The notes beneath the pieces were generated by a model that saw nothing but the letters and a program-made list of their open reading frames with translations, was not told where the DNA came from and did no database searches. From an uncultured Lachnospiraceae bacterium (GTDB lineage: Bacteria > Bacillota > Clostridia > Lachnospirales > Lachnospiraceae): a stretch of 43,329 nucleotides of DNA. Numbering within the stretch: the stretch's first letter is position 1; the number at the start of each line of letters is the position of its first letter. The stretch lies in contig CANREE010000015.1 of the NCBI GenBank assembly GCA_947629545.1, forward strand, positions 1 through 43,329, read 5' to 3'. Positions 9,139 to 17,288 of this stretch are shown here, piece by piece. Both the position numbers and the translations under genes were made by a program.

Positions 9139-10458
9139 TCACTGAAAAAGTTCCATCATGTCCGCCTTCAAATTTCCCTCCCCGTCAAAGCGGAGTTCAA
9201 ACATATCCTTCTCCACCTTCAGGCGTTCATTTCTTTCGGCTTCCTTCACCAACGCCTCTGAAATCAGGAACGTATCCATACCCAGCGTATTCTTCATCCA
9301 CACGATCCGCCAGCCGCCTTCCGGAACCGCACCCGGTATCGTCTGCAGCCCGATCCGCACTGCGTTTAGGTCGTTCGGCATTGCCACCGGCAGTTTCATT
9401 CCGGCCAGATCCCGGCTCGTAATACAGTTTGGGTAGGTCTCCAGGAAATCGACTTTCTTCATGAAACGCTGCGTGATCACATCCGCCGCTCCGATCCCGG
9501 CGAAATTATGATGCGACGCCTCCGTCAAATCCAGGACCACGATCCGGTCTGCATACGGCGCCTCAATCCCAGACGGCCCCAGACGCCCCGTCACGTTCGG
9601 ATCCATTCCCGCTCCGCTGATATCCTTACCGAACTCATTCAATACCAGCATATCGATCTTGGCAAACGGGATCCGCGGAACCAGCGCCTTTGCCTCTGCA
9701 AGAAGCCTGGTATCCTCCTCAGGGTAATCCTCTCCCCGCACCGCTTCCAGCTTATAGGTCCCGCGGAATGCGTCCTCGATTACCGCCATTCCGAACAGGA
9801 CGCGGCATTTCCCCAGCACCTCCGCGGCGATCTCCGCGACATTTTGTCCCATCCGCCCATAACCACCGGAATGACATACCGCGGCTCCGATCTGTTTACC
9901 GCAGCCCACGGCCAGCATCTTAAACAGACCGCTCTCATGGGGACCATGAAAATCCGTATGAGGCTTCACGCGGCCTATGGTCACAATCCAGTCCGCACTG
10001 GCGGCGTATCTGTCCATATGCACCGGCAGACCGTGGGGCGTTCTGCCGACCACCACTGCCTCCATGGACGAATATACCGGCACCCCCATAGTTTCTTCCG
10101 AGATTCCCCGATCCTTAAGAAGTCCTCTCTGTCCCTCAGCTGTCGAACCGGCATGGCTCCCCATAGCCGGAAAGATAAACGGCTCGGCCCCGGCCTCCTT
10201 AAGCACATCAAGCACAGCCTTCACAATGCAGTCATAATTGTTGATATCCCTGCTTCCGACGCCCACTGCCACGCTGTCCCCGGGCTTTAAACGGTCCAGC
10301 ACATGCCTCTCCGTCATGGTCTTCCGCACAAGGGCGGGGATATCCTCCCGCCGGATCGTCCCGCGCACCGCCTGATAATGTGCCCGGACAAACCGCGGGA
10401 GAACCACGCCGTCCAACAATTTGTCATAGATATCCATATCCTCGCCGTATCCTTTCAT
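9139..10458 (-). CDS. LarA-family (DUF2088) racemase/epimerase homolog
   Basis: A 439-residue homolog of the nickel-pincer lactate racemase LarA. The N-terminal half has VAVGVGSRDINNYD and the GSHAGSTAEGQ segment equivalent to the catalytic-histidine loop of LarA. VKPHTDFHGPHESGLFKMLAVG carries the second histidine region and a lysine where LarA tethers its nickel-pincer cofactor. LarA homologs racemise or epimerise varied 2-hydroxy acids (lactate, malate, hydroxyglutarate, gluconate), so the substrate is not predictable. The setting next to a sugar-acid type cluster suggests a sugar acid or a lactate-like product of deoxysugar breakdown. No LarB/C/E cofactor genes are in the window. M8 (MDIYDKLL) is an equally possible start. 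Its 3' end is partly duplicated as a relic upstream. Confidence 0.8.
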   Translation of the reverse strand: MKGYGEDMDIYDKLLDGVVLPRFVRAHYQAVRGTIRREDIPALVRKTMTERHVLDRLKPGDSVAVGVGSRDINNYDCIVKAVLDVLKEAGAEPFIFPAMGSHAGSTAEGQRGLLKDRGISEETMGVPVYSSMEAVVVGRTPHGLPVHMDRYAASADWIVTIGRVKPHTDFHGPHESGLFKMLAVGCGKQIGAAVCHSGGYGRMGQNVAEIAAEVLGKCRVLFGMAVIEDAFRGTYKLEAVRGEDYPEEDTRLLAEAKALVPRIPFAKIDMLVLNEFGKDISGAGMDPNVTGRLGPSGIEAPYADRIVVLDLTEASHHNFAGIGAADVITQRFMKKVDFLETYPNCITSRDLAGMKLPVAMPNDLNAVRIGLQTIPGAVPEGGWRIVWMKNTLGMDTFLISEALVKEAERNERLKVEKDMFELRFDGEGNLKADMMELFQ

Positions 10459-10541
10459 TCCTTCTATTCGTCCTGCGCTGATATTCCATTTCGCAGATGC
10501 CGGAATCCGGGGCGCAGAAAATCCTAATGCCTATGTCTTAC

Positions 10542-10571
10542 GGCTGGCCTACAGACTAACGCAGGCCAGCC
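10542..10571. other. 8-bp perfect stem-loop between LarA homolog and its relic
   Basis: GGCTGGCC and GGCCAGCC are separated by a 14-base loop. On the plus strand ATTTTATC follows, giving at best a weak terminator. It lies upstream of the LarA homolog and downstream of the relic. Confidence 0.5.
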
Positions 10572-10600
10572 ATTTTATCCATGAGCAGAGGCATTCCCTG

Positions 10601-10690
10601 TCAGATCAATATCCATTCTCAGCGTATTCCTCAGCCACACGATCCGCCAGCAGCCATTACCTGGATGGGTATTTCTGTTGATGCAAGTTC
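10601..10690 (-). pseudogene. relic of a second LarA-homolog 3' end
   Basis: Minus-strand translation gives WRIVWLRNTLRMD, close to WRIVWMKNTLGMD near the end of the intact LarA homolog, and the nucleotide match (CACACGATCCGCCAG and flanks) extends over roughly 60-90 bases at about 10601-10690 versus about 9260-9350. Only this fragment remains. It directly abuts the stop of the MBL gene, marking a former gene copy or a recombination junction. Confidence 0.75.
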
Positions 10691-11411
10691 AGCTTCTCTC
10701 CGCCATTGCTTTCATACAAGCCGCCGCTACCAGCCTGTTGCAGTTCCCGAATCTGGGGACTCCATGGCCACTTAATATTCCATCCGGATATCGGTTCAGC
10801 AGCTTCTGCATGCTTGCAATAAAATCCTTCGCGCAATAGTCCACAGACGCTGATGTTCCCAACAGCGGCGTATTTCCCCGGCTCCCGTTCACACCAAACG
10901 TATCCCCCGAAAACATGATCTTCTTCCCATTGATATGTATTAAGTAGACTACGCCTCCCTGCGTATGTCCGGGCGTAAGAATTGCTTCAACTTCAAGCTC
11001 TCCTATTTTCAGCTTGCAGTCTCTTTCAATCAGGATATCCGCTTCGCAGGGTTCGAACAGGCAGTCCTCCTCAAAATCATGCAAAACACATGGGAACAGC
11101 GCCGGATCGTAATCCCCCAGGCGAAGGACCTGTTTCGCATCCTTTTCTCCAGCCACAACCTTCGCACCTCTTTTCTGAAAATACCTGGCATTTCCGCAAT
11201 GATCCGGATGGGCATGAGTGATCAGTAAATGTGTGATCGGCATCTTGTCCAGACCCCATTGGCACATCGTCGCTTCAATTACTGGTACTGCCTCCTGCGG
11301 CCTGCCACAGTCTACTACCAACAGTCCATCCTGATGCACGATTCCGTATACATTTCCCAAAGTACCATAATTCATCCCTGCCAGCATATAAATATTCGGT
11401 GCCAGAATCAT
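10689..11411 (-). CDS. MBL-fold metallo-hydrolase
   Basis: A 240-residue metallo-beta-lactamase-fold protein. The metal site motif is THAHPDHCG (about residue 67), with further ligands in LTPGHTQGG (about 143), MFSGDTFG (about 165) and LSGHGVPRF (about 220). There is no signal peptide, so it acts in the cytoplasm. Many relatives are thioesterases or lactonases; in a sugar catabolic operon a lactone- or ester-hydrolysing role is plausible but not shown. The ATG follows AGGAGA by nine bases. It lies 33 bases after the esterase gene on the same strand. It appears more AT-rich than the arabinose locus, like the transporter genes. Confidence 0.85.
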   Translation of the reverse strand: MILAPNIYMLAGMNYGTLGNVYGIVHQDGLLVVDCGRPQEAVPVIEATMCQWGLDKMPITHLLITHAHPDHCGNARYFQKRGAKVVAGEKDAKQVLRLGDYDPALFPCVLHDFEEDCLFEPCEADILIERDCKLKIGELEVEAILTPGHTQGGVVYLIHINGKKIMFSGDTFGVNGSRGNTPLLGTSASVDYCAKDFIASMQKLLNRYPDGILSGHGVPRFGNCNRLVAAACMKAMAERS

Positions 11412-11444
11412 TTATATATCTCTCCTTTTAAAATTCTCTTGCCA

Positions 11445-12164
11445 TTATTTGAATACTGCGCTTAGAATATAGTTGACATATTTCATTTTCGCCTCATACG
11501 TCAGCTTGCAGTGTCCCCTTCCGTGAACCACATCATACGTAACGTCAAATCCCTGTTTCCGCATCTCCGAAACAAGCACATCCGAATTATGCGCAATATT
11601 GACCGCTTGATCGTTATCACAGTGGAATATATGGTAGGGGATCCGGGGCATCTCTTTAAGCAAGTGAAGCGGAGATACTGTCTTCAGTGCCGTTTCCAGA
11701 TCTCCCTCTTCATGCCACAAAGCGCTATAAAACAGTCTCGGAATATCTTGCCTCGAGCTAAAATGAAATACCGCGTCGCACACAGGACAATTCGCCACGC
11801 ATACTACAGGCGTCCGTTTCGCAAATACAGGATATATAAGAGCCGACAGGCCACCCATACTGTTGCCTGTGGATGCGATCGGTATCCGTTCATCCAGAAG
11901 ATACTTCTCAAACAGTACCTCCAGAATTTCATCGGTATACGCAACCGCCTGCCGGTTCATCCATGCCCATGGATTGTTGTACGGAACAACATACAACAGG
12001 TTCTTCTCTCCGTAGAACTCGCCTTCAACCGTATCGGCATCGAACATAGAAATATTATTCGCCCCCAGAAAGTACAATACAATCCCTTTTACCGGCATCC
12101 GACAGACTGCGTCATTTACATACGCAAATCTTCTGATATTCTCATAGGTAATGATTTTTTCCAT
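11445..12164 (-). CDS. alpha/beta-hydrolase fold esterase
   Basis: A 239-residue serine hydrolase of the prolyl-oligopeptidase/esterase type. The nucleophile elbow is STGNSMGGLSA (about residue 97), the likely acid is in HCDNDQAVN (about 192) and the histidine in VVHGRGHCKLTYE (about 222). No signal peptide. The ribosome site GGAGGAATA overlaps the end of the upstream BNR gene, 15 bases away, so the two are translated together. In this setting a deacetylase that removes ester groups from imported saccharides is likely; the substrate is unknown. Confidence 0.8.
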   Translation of the reverse strand: MEKIITYENIRRFAYVNDAVCRMPVKGIVLYFLGANNISMFDADTVEGEFYGEKNLLYVVPYNNPWAWMNRQAVAYTDEILEVLFEKYLLDERIPIASTGNSMGGLSALIYPVFAKRTPVVCVANCPVCDAVFHFSSRQDIPRLFYSALWHEEGDLETALKTVSPLHLLKEMPRIPYHIFHCDNDQAVNIAHNSDVLVSEMRKQGFDVTYDVVHGRGHCKLTYEAKMKYVNYILSAVFK

Positions 12165-12179
12165 AGGGCGTTATTCCTC

Positions 12180-13532
12180 CTACTGTAAGCCCTGCATCTC
12201 ACCAGAAAGCTTCACGCGATGGAACGTAGTGTAGTTGCTGTCATGAAAACTGTGCGCGCGGTTCCAGGCTGTTCTGCTTAAGATCAGCAGCTCGTCTCCC
12301 TCGATCAAAAAGACAGGATACTGGAATCCGACCTCTTTGATCCCGTATTCCTGATGGTTGATAATATCACAGACCTTATCCCATTTGTCCAGATCTTTCG
12401 ATTGATAAAGAGACAGCACCGTACGGCCAGGCAGAGGATTTCCCACAGCCAGATAGACCCCTTCCTCTGTTCTCTGAATCTCAAACTTTGTATGAGCCAT
12501 AGGAAATTCAGCGAAGCATACGAATTCCATCCTTTTCTCCGGATCATCCGGATCGGCTTTTAAGATCAGTGCCTTGTTCTCACCATATCTGAGAAAGTCC
12601 ACGACACTCCCATCCGGCGCTTCCAGCGCATTTCCTTCGATCGCTCCCGCAGCGTCGGCATTCGCATGTACCCATCCCCGATCTGCCCTGATATAATCTG
12701 TCAAAGTCCAGTTCTCCGCTATCATCGGATCGGCGTTTTCGTCAATGGACAGCAGGGAATCATAAAAGCTCTTTTTTCTCCAGGTTCCATACTCAACGCC
12801 TGTCCATAAGCGCCCATGGCTGCGAAGTATCGGTACCGGGGCCTTATGGTTTCCCATTTCTTCCGTATTGCAGGATCCTCGTCGTATCACCGCCGGTGTT
12901 CCCCACGTCTTCCCTTCGTTCTCAGAGCATCCAATCAGAATATCCCCATACTCATTCGAACTGGCAAGCATATACAGCTTCCCCTGATGCCAGAACAGCT
13001 TCCCCCAGAAGCAGGGAAAAAGATCCGTTACATATCTCCAGGTCTCTCCATTGTCATCCGACCGAAACAGCAATGTCAGATTCTGCGGCATCCTTGCGCC
13101 ATACACGTCCATAGACGCAAGCAGTACCCCGGAAGGGAGCCGCACCAGAGACGGACTGCACAGATACCTTCCGGAAAAATCATACTGCGCGTCCTCCGGG
13201 TGCAGATAATTGACGATGCGCCCTTCCACCAGAGAAGTACGGAACAGACGTACTCTGCTCTCGCAGTGTCTGCTGTCGCATACTCTTATCTCGTACTCTG
13301 TTTCCGAATCCAGACCTTCTAAGACCGTTTCTTTTGCTTTGACGATTTTCTCTTTCCAGTCAAATGACCCGCGCTCGCGGTAATAAACAGAAAATGTGTC
13401 TCCCTGTCCCAGCCACTCCACCTCGCAGGTACGCTCGTAGGGAGCCAGCCGGCAGATATACGGCACTTCACTCCGATCCGCTTCTGCCGCGGGCCGATAG
13501 GGGGTATAACTCCATCCGTTGTAACCTCTCAT
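12180..13532 (-). CDS. BNR/Asp-box propeller protein, sialidase superfamily
   Basis: The M7 start (MRGYNGWSYTPYRP) is chosen because AAGGAG lies nine bases upstream, giving 450 residues. An N-terminal FN3-like beta domain (about 20-110; EYEIRVCDS) is followed by a propeller with Asp-box repeats FRSDDNGETW and CSENEGKTW, and an entry strand SPSLVRLPSGVLLASMD typical of sialidase-superfamily enzymes. There is no signal peptide, so it would act on imported oligosaccharide. The arginine triad of true sialidases cannot be assigned with confidence; the superfamily also includes lyases and hydrolases for other acidic sugars. The tail (TAWNRAHSFHDSNYTTFHRV) is a fold-typical last blade. Substrate unknown; the adjacent NAL-family lyase makes an ulosonic or uronic sugar attractive. 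Confidence 0.7.
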   Translation of the reverse strand: MRGYNGWSYTPYRPAAEADRSEVPYICRLAPYERTCEVEWLGQGDTFSVYYRERGSFDWKEKIVKAKETVLEGLDSETEYEIRVCDSRHCESRVRLFRTSLVEGRIVNYLHPEDAQYDFSGRYLCSPSLVRLPSGVLLASMDVYGARMPQNLTLLFRSDDNGETWRYVTDLFPCFWGKLFWHQGKLYMLASSNEYGDILIGCSENEGKTWGTPAVIRRGSCNTEEMGNHKAPVPILRSHGRLWTGVEYGTWRKKSFYDSLLSIDENADPMIAENWTLTDYIRADRGWVHANADAAGAIEGNALEAPDGSVVDFLRYGENKALILKADPDDPEKRMEFVCFAEFPMAHTKFEIQRTEEGVYLAVGNPLPGRTVLSLYQSKDLDKWDKVCDIINHQEYGIKEVGFQYPVFLIEGDELLILSRTAWNRAHSFHDSNYTTFHRVKLSGEMQGLQ

Positions 13533-13567
13533 CCGCGTGTTCTCCTTCATTATGACAATATTGCAAT

Positions 13568-13642
13568 AGACTGCCGTAAAGCTATTTTCATTTCGTCCAT
13601 ATCTGCACAGCTAATCGAACGAGAAATTCTTTACGGCAGTCT
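13568..13642. promoter_or_regulatory. 14-bp perfect inverted repeat between transporter and enzyme genes
   Basis: AGACTGCCGTAAAG at 13568-13581 and CTTTACGGCAGTCT at 13629-13642 enclose 47 bases. It lies just after the solute-binding protein stop (13656) and before the BNR gene. Such hairpins often stabilise the binding-protein message and reduce readthrough to downstream genes; a bipartite operator is an alternative. Confidence 0.6.
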
Positions 13643-13655
13643 GTTCACTCACAAA

Positions 13656-15308
13656 TTATTTGGAATTAAAACTATCATAAGCCTCCTGCAGAATAGAAAG
13701 GTACTCTTCAAGCCCCAGATTCTGCATCTGCTTGACATAATCATCCCAGCCCTCTTCGATGCCTCCATTCAGCATCCAGTTAGCAAACGTCGTATTTCTG
13801 CAGTCATTCAGATCCTTGGACAGTTCGCTAGATCGCAGGGTTTGATCCTCTGTCATAAGAATACTCTGGTATCGATTCTCCATCGGTATTACATAATCTT
13901 TGTAAACATTTTCCCACATGGATAACCTTTCCGCATGAGAATGATCCTCAGCTAAGGTAATCCTATTAAAAACAGATTCTGTCAATAAGAACAAACATCT
14001 TACATCTGGCGTATCCCAATAATCTGTGCCAGGATTGGCAATATAGAACGTATCGTCTTCATTTCGTGTAACCCACCCACTCTCTGTCGTGCCATATCGA
14101 CACTGTATCGTCCAGACAGGATCGGCGATCAGATCTGCCAGTCTCATCGCCACTTCCGGATACTGACATGTGGAGAAAATCGTAAACTTGTTCCTGCTTA
14201 ACCAGTTCACCTGTCCACGGGTTAATGGTTGTTTTCCATTGCCAGAATCCACAGGCGCCATCGCGATATATGTATCCACATCTGGATTTGCATAACTGAA
14301 AAAACTGCCTACTTTGCCTGATCTTGTCATCATCATATAATCATCTTGTGAGCACGTTAAACAGTCATACGGAATCAATTCTTCTTCGTATAATCTTCTC
14401 AAATACAACAATGGCTCTATCATATCATCCGTGGCATAATTGTATTCAATTTTACCCTCATCACTTAATGTTACAGTTCCATTACCCTGCGTCCTCACAC
14501 CAAATGTACCAAAAATATCCAACGCTCCGCCAGCAGTCTGGAATATATTTCTTGTATAAAGCGGAATCACATCCTCGGGAATACTCCCCTTACCGGCATT
14601 CTCCTTAAATGCCTTCAGCACGTTATAGTATTCATCCGTTGTTTTCGGAATTTCCAACCCCAGTTCGTCCAACCAGACCTTATTTATCAGCCACATGTCA
14701 CGTAAATTCAGATCATACGGTATCTCTGCAATCTGCGGAAGACTGTAAATATTTCCATCCTCAAAAGTAACCAAACGTCGAGCCAGATCGTTCTCCGCAA
14801 AATAACTGCTCCAATTTGGCGACCACTCAGCCATCAAATCATTAAGCGGAACGATATCTCCTCCTAGAGCTGCTTCCTGAATCTGTTTATCCGAACCTAT
14901 ACCAATCGCTATATCCGGATAATCTCTGGACGTATACATCAATGCGATGCTGTCGTTCGATTCATAATATCGAAACTCTAGTTTTACACCGGACGCCTCC
15001 TGCAGCATCTTTATCCAGTTTGTATCCTCCCAGGGAAGCTGATAAGAACTTGTAGGGGAATTTACTCCAACTATCAATGTGATCTCCTCATCCGTAATCG
15101 GCAGTCCTTCTCTTTTGGCATGATTTACAATCTCCTCTGCATTCTGCGTTTCGCCAGAGCTTTCCTCTGATCCGGCTACTGTCGTCTCATTCTGGGCCGC
15201 TGTTGTTGATTGACCATTTTTTCCTCCGGAAGAGCAGCCTGGAAGCATCGCCAACACCGCGACTGCGAGCAGTAATGAAACTGATTTATTCCATCGTGTT
15301 TTTTTCAT
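13656..15308 (-). CDS. ABC transporter solute-binding lipoprotein (family 1, LplA-like)
   Basis: A 550-residue secreted lipoprotein that captures a saccharide outside the membrane. The signal peptide SVSLLLAVAVLAMLPGC ends at a lipobox cysteine (residue 25), followed by a Ser/Thr/Glu-rich linker. The mature protein has the family-1 pattern: EITLIVGVNSPTSS, DYPDIAIGIGSDKQIQEAALGGDIVPLNDL and GNIYSLPQIAEIP. The long form (about 500-550) goes with LplB/YtcP permeases, whose genes lie just upstream on the same strand. AAAAGGAG precedes the ATG. The ligand is likely an oligosaccharide related to the neighbouring BNR enzyme and lyase. No ATPase is encoded here, as usual for systems that borrow MsmX. 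Relatively AT-rich. Confidence 0.93.
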   Translation of the reverse strand: MKKTRWNKSVSLLLAVAVLAMLPGCSSGGKNGQSTTAAQNETTVAGSEESSGETQNAEEIVNHAKREGLPITDEEITLIVGVNSPTSSYQLPWEDTNWIKMLQEASGVKLEFRYYESNDSIALMYTSRDYPDIAIGIGSDKQIQEAALGGDIVPLNDLMAEWSPNWSSYFAENDLARRLVTFEDGNIYSLPQIAEIPYDLNLRDMWLINKVWLDELGLEIPKTTDEYYNVLKAFKENAGKGSIPEDVIPLYTRNIFQTAGGALDIFGTFGVRTQGNGTVTLSDEGKIEYNYATDDMIEPLLYLRRLYEEELIPYDCLTCSQDDYMMMTRSGKVGSFFSYANPDVDTYIAMAPVDSGNGKQPLTRGQVNWLSRNKFTIFSTCQYPEVAMRLADLIADPVWTIQCRYGTTESGWVTRNEDDTFYIANPGTDYWDTPDVRCLFLLTESVFNRITLAEDHSHAERLSMWENVYKDYVIPMENRYQSILMTEDQTLRSSELSKDLNDCRNTTFANWMLNGGIEEGWDDYVKQMQNLGLEEYLSILQEAYDSFNSK

Positions 15309-15368
15309 CTACTTTTTCTCCTTTTCATTTTTTATAGATAATGTACAGGCCTGTCATAATTTAATATT

Positions 15369-16268
15369 TCATCCCTTTACTGATCCAACCATAACACCTT
15401 TCACAAAGTATTTCTGAATAAAAGGATACATTACAAGCACCGGCAGACTGGATACAATGATCACACCATACTTCAAACTCTGCATATCCATCATTCTTTT
15501 CATGTTATATGCGTCTTCATAGTCATTTGTCACCGAAGTATTCAACAGCAGATTGCGCAATACCAGCTGCATCGGATGCTTTTCTTGATCCCTCAGGTAC
15601 AGCAGCGCCGGGCGGAAACTGTTCCAATGTCCTACGGCAAAAAACAGAAGCATTACCGCCAGTATCGCCTTCGACAAAGGCAAAGCGACCTGAAAGAAAA
15701 ATCTCAACTCACTTCCCCCATCGATCCGTGTCGCATCCTTCAATTCGACAGGGATATTCGTAGAAAAGAAATTCCTGCAAAGAATCAAGTTCCACGCTCC
15801 TACTCCGCCAGGGATTACCATTACCGCAAAGGTATTCACCAAATGCAGCTTGTTGATCAGCAGATACGTAGGGATCATCCCTCCTCCGACAAACAAGGTA
15901 ATCAGGAAAAAGAGATTGAATCCTCGACGGAACGGAAGTTCCCGGACTGACAGCGCATAAGCCGCAGGAATGGTCAGACACAGATTATATGCGGTTCCCA
16001 CGACGGTGTAAAGGATGGTATTCTTATATCCGACCCAAATATTATGCTCTTCTAATATTGCTTTATAGCCTTCAATGGTAAATCCTTTCGGCCATATAAA
16101 TACTTTTCCGCTTGTCACCAACGTAGGGTCGCTGAAGGATGCGATCAGTACAAACCACAGTGGATACAGGCATGCGATCAGAAAAAATATAGCAATCAAA
16201 TGATTTACGATCATAAATACCTGTTCAGAAGCAGATAATTTCACTCGTTTTCCTTTTGTACCTGACAT
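15369..16268 (-). CDS. carbohydrate ABC transporter permease (YtcP/LplC type)
   Basis: A 299-residue inner-membrane permease with six predicted helices (for example FMIVNHLIAIFFLIACLYPLWFVLIASF and GVIIVSSLPVLVMYPFIQKYFV). The EAA-loop equivalent, ELKDATRIDGGSELRFFFQVALP, contacts the ATPase. It ends FVKGVMVGSVKG, the usual C-terminus of this subfamily. A GGAGGAG site precedes the ATG, 14 bases after the other permease gene. It pairs with the LplB-like protein and the adjacent lipoprotein. Confidence 0.94.
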   Translation of the reverse strand: MSGTKGKRVKLSASEQVFMIVNHLIAIFFLIACLYPLWFVLIASFSDPTLVTSGKVFIWPKGFTIEGYKAILEEHNIWVGYKNTILYTVVGTAYNLCLTIPAAYALSVRELPFRRGFNLFFLITLFVGGGMIPTYLLINKLHLVNTFAVMVIPGGVGAWNLILCRNFFSTNIPVELKDATRIDGGSELRFFFQVALPLSKAILAVMLLFFAVGHWNSFRPALLYLRDQEKHPMQLVLRNLLLNTSVTNDYEDAYNMKRMMDMQSLKYGVIIVSSLPVLVMYPFIQKYFVKGVMVGSVKG

Positions 16269-16282
16269 GATCTCCTCCTCTA

Positions 16283-17245
16283 CTACCAGATACTGGTCTC
16301 GCCAAGCTTTTTAGAAATATGATTTACCGTAAGCACCATGACCAGATTCACCACTGATTCAAAAAGGCCGACCGCAATCGAATACCCATATTGCTGGTTT
16401 CCGATACCCATAGAATATACATATGTGGAAATCGTCTCGCTTGCCGAAAGGTTCAGATCATTCTGCAGCAAAAACACTTTATCGAATCCAACACTCAGCA
16501 AATCCCCTACTCTTAAAATCAGCAACGTCAGGATCGTCGGCTTCAGCATTGGCAGATCAATATAACGGATCCTTTGCAGAATACCTGCCCCATCCACTTT
16601 CGCGGCATCATGCATCGTCTCGTCGATCGCGCTCAGGCTGGAAAAATAAATAATGCTGCTCCATCCTACTCCGCTCCATACTCCGCTCCATACATACATG
16701 TGACGAAATGCCGCAGCGCTTCCCATATACAATTCCCTGCTTAGCCCCAGACTCTCCCTGATGTTATTCACAAGGCCATAGCTTTGGGCAAAGAATACAT
16801 TCAATATACTGACTACGACTACCGTCGAAACAAAATGAGGGGCATACGTAATATTCTGAACCAGTTTTTTCAGCCTGACAGACGGGATATAGTTCAGGCA
16901 TAGCGCAAGAACAATCGGCAGTGGGAAACTGGCAATCATTGAGTATGCGGAAAGAAACATCGTATTATACATAACCGGCCAGAATTTGTTAGAACGGAAA
17001 AACCGTAAAAAATGTTTAAATCCTACCCATGGACTTCCCAAATACCCAAGATACGGTCTGTAATCTTTAAATGCAAGCATAATCCCATACATTGGCCCGT
17101 AATGAAAGACCGCCATACTAACCACTGCCGGAAGCAACAGGATATATAACTGCCAGTATCTTCGCATCCGCTTCGCAAGAGGTTGCTTTCCATAAGGCTT
17201 TATCTCATTCTGAGAAAATACCTGATTCTTTTTCCCTTTTAAAAT
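16283..17245 (-). CDS. sugar ABC transporter permease (LplB type), probable ATT start
   Basis: The membrane core matches LplB permeases: LYILLLPAVVSMAVFHYGPMYG, FKDYRPYLG, SWVGF-like PWVGFKHFLRFF and the EAA loop TMHDAAKVDGAGILQRIRYIDLPML. The track starts at ATG 17167, directly at the first helix, with no ribosome site and no cytoplasmic tail. The frame stays open upstream for 26 more codons to a perfect GGGAGGTGA, six bases before an ATT (17243-17245) and immediately after an in-frame TGA. The extra residues (LKGKKNQVFSQNEIKPYGKQ) are basic, as expected for LplB tails. ATT is a rare initiation codon; a mutated ATG or a sequencing error are alternatives. Confidence 0.85.
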   Translation of the reverse strand: MLKGKKNQVFSQNEIKPYGKQPLAKRMRRYWQLYILLLPAVVSMAVFHYGPMYGIMLAFKDYRPYLGYLGSPWVGFKHFLRFFRSNKFWPVMYNTMFLSAYSMIASFPLPIVLALCLNYIPSVRLKKLVQNITYAPHFVSTVVVVSILNVFFAQSYGLVNNIRESLGLSRELYMGSAAAFRHMYVWSGVWSGVGWSSIIYFSSLSAIDETMHDAAKVDGAGILQRIRYIDLPMLKPTILTLLILRVGDLLSVGFDKVFLLQNDLNLSASETISTYVYSMGIGNQQYGYSIAVGLFESVVNLVMVLTVNHISKKLGETSIW

Positions 17246-17288
17246 GCGACGTCACCTCCCAGAGTATCACAAGTACTGATTTTTTCTG

